64,000 bases of DNA, from positions 1 through 64,000 of the forward strand of contig CAWJIJ010000002.1 in NCBI GenBank assembly GCA_963842955.1, in the 5' to 3' direction. This DNA is from JARFQW01 sp963842955. GTDB lineage: Bacteria > Pseudomonadota > Gammaproteobacteria > Steroidobacterales > XN24. The stretch's first letter is position 1. Each line of letters starts with the position of its first letter. Both the position numbers and the translations under genes were made by a program. Under the pieces are notes generated by a model, which did no database searches, had not been told where the DNA came from, and was given only the letters and a program-made list of their open reading frames with translations. This document shows positions 63,252 to 64,000 of the stretch, piece after piece.

Positions 63252-63635
63252 ATGCAGACTCATGCCGCTAACTGGTTCGAAATACCGGTCACCGACTTCG
63301 ATCGGGCCCGGGAATTTTATAGCCGGATCTTCGACTACGAGATGCAACACCAGGAAATGGGGGGAGCCCTGATGGGCTTTCTCCCGTTCGAGATGGGCAA
63401 GGGGGTGGGCGGCGCCATCATCCTGGCGGAATCCATGCAGCCGTCTCGGAACGGGCCGCGCGTTTATCTGAACGGCGGAGACGACCTGCAGCCGATCCTC
63501 GATCGGGTGGAGGCGGCTGGCGGACAGGTCGAGGTGCCGAAGACCCGGATCAATGACGACATCGGCTACTTCGCGGTGTTCGAGGACAGCGAGGGCAATC
63601 GGCTGGCCCTTCATTCACCGCCTGACGGTCCATGA
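63252..63635 (+). CDS. VOC (glyoxalase-like) family protein
   Basis: A 127-residue vicinal-oxygen-chelate protein: NWFEIPVTDFDRAREFYSRIFDYEM, a middle VYLNGGDDLQPILDRVEAAGGQV, and GYFAVFEDSEGNRLALHS. The fold often binds a metal through His/Glu, and here the final FEDSEGN strand provides the usual Glu region. Related proteins are glyoxalase-like or bleomycin-resistance-like with unknown substrates. GGGAGCATGCC precedes the ATG. Confidence 0.88.
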   Translation: MQTHAANWFEIPVTDFDRAREFYSRIFDYEMQHQEMGGALMGFLPFEMGKGVGGAIILAESMQPSRNGPRVYLNGGDDLQPILDRVEAAGGQVEVPKTRINDDIGYFAVFEDSEGNRLALHSPPDGP

Positions 63636-63750
63636 ACCCGCGTCTCTTCCCATCGGTTTCCAAGTTCACGAGCACTGCGGGCGTGGACTGTGACGCCGGG
63701 TCCGGGATCAGTGCCGGCGCTCGCCTCCGTCCGGGCGGAGGCCCAGGCCG

Positions 63751-64000
63751 ATGGGCGTGATGGTCATCGTAGGCTATCGGCCGAAACCCGGGCGCGAGGC
63801 GGACCTGGAAAACGAAGTCCGTGGACATCTGCCGCTGTTGCGAAGCGAAGGACTGGTGACGAACCGACCGGGACTGGCGATGCGCGCCGCCGACGGGACG
63901 ATCGTTGAGGTGTTTGAATGGGTGTCTCAGGCCGCTATCGAATCGGCACACGGGAATCCGGCGGTCGCCGCGATGTGGGAGCGTTTCGAGGCCTGCTGCG
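63751..64000 (+). CDS. small ABM-like dimeric alpha/beta-barrel protein (cut by window edge)
   Basis: An open frame from ATG 63751 with GGAGG upstream runs off the window end (83 codons seen). It begins MGVMVIVGYRPKPGREADLENEVRGHLPLLRSEGL and continues AADGTIVEVFEWVSQAAIE to MWERFEACC. The VGYRPKPGREADL start, EVFEW strand and NPAVAAMWERF helix match proteins of the antibiotic-biosynthesis-monooxygenase-like dimeric alpha/beta-barrel group. ATG 63760 is an alternative start. The C-terminus is outside the window. Confidence 0.75.
   Translation, partial: MGVMVIVGYRPKPGREADLENEVRGHLPLLRSEGLVTNRPGLAMRAADGTIVEVFEWVSQAAIESAHGNPAVAAMWERFEACC

Overview
The window is about 64 kb of high-GC, gene-dense bacterial DNA. 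The gene content points to a free-living gammaproteobacterium, perhaps near the Chromatiales or Xanthomonadales; that placement is inference from gene order (ftsY-ftsE-ftsX-rpoH, rsmD-coaD-ferredoxin, coaBC-dut next to radC-rpmB-rpmG, pyrE next to xthA) and from a SAM-I riboswitch ahead of metX-metB. No phage, plasmid, insertion sequence, CRISPR array or rRNA was seen. The left edge cuts a tRNA-Gly gene and the right edge cuts a small CDS.

Layout. 1-8.7 kb: tRNA-Gly, a secreted beta-propeller, two transporters, a gamma-glutamyltransferase and a glutamate dehydrogenase. 8.7-13.7 kb: a stressosome locus, with an overlapping operon rsbS-rsbT-rsbX-hybrid histidine kinase and a divergent two-PAS rsbR. 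14-19.1 kb: a subtilisin-like protease, small proteins, ArfB and a YeeE/YedE pair for sulfur-compound import. 19.4-24 kb: methionine/threonine genes (metB, a gutted metX behind a SAM-I riboswitch, and a divergent aspartokinase-homoserine dehydrogenase fusion). 24-27.8 kb: two tandem triheme cytochromes, an S9 peptidase and the remnant of a 5'-nucleotidase. 27.9-43.5 kb: housekeeping genes (thiS, thiG, trmB, xthA, pyrE, dut, coaBC, radC, rpmB, rpmG, mutM, coaD, rsmD), a second gamma-glutamyltransferase, an AmpG-like permease and a fatty acid desaturase. 43.5-50 kb: a VolA-like lipase lipoprotein, ftsYEX, and rpoH behind a perfect CIRCE operator. 50-64 kb: malic enzyme, a deacetylase-like protein, a glutaryl-CoA dehydrogenase operon with a fused alpha/beta E1 dehydrogenase, and a run of small enzymes and envelope proteins.

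How the genes work together. The strongest system is the stressosome module. RsbR and RsbS keep their phospho-acceptor residues, RsbT keeps its kinase motifs, and RsbX looks like a complete phosphatase. Instead of an RsbU/sigma-B branch, the operon ends in a hybrid histidine kinase whose N-terminus looks like a degenerate copy of RsbT. rpoH appears to be under HrcA/CIRCE control, which would link two heat-shock circuits.

Caution about sequence quality. At least seven conserved genes (hybrid kinase, S8 protease, YeeE, S9 peptidase, dut, desaturase, lipase) are broken by exactly one extra base. Each is repaired by removing one base from a 2-3 base homopolymer. This looks like homopolymer over-calling, not biology. 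The shortened metX and the 5'-nucleotidase fragment may be real decay or assembly loss. Starts were chosen by ribosome-binding sites, overlaps and family N-termini. All family names come from reading the protein sequences; no database search was run.
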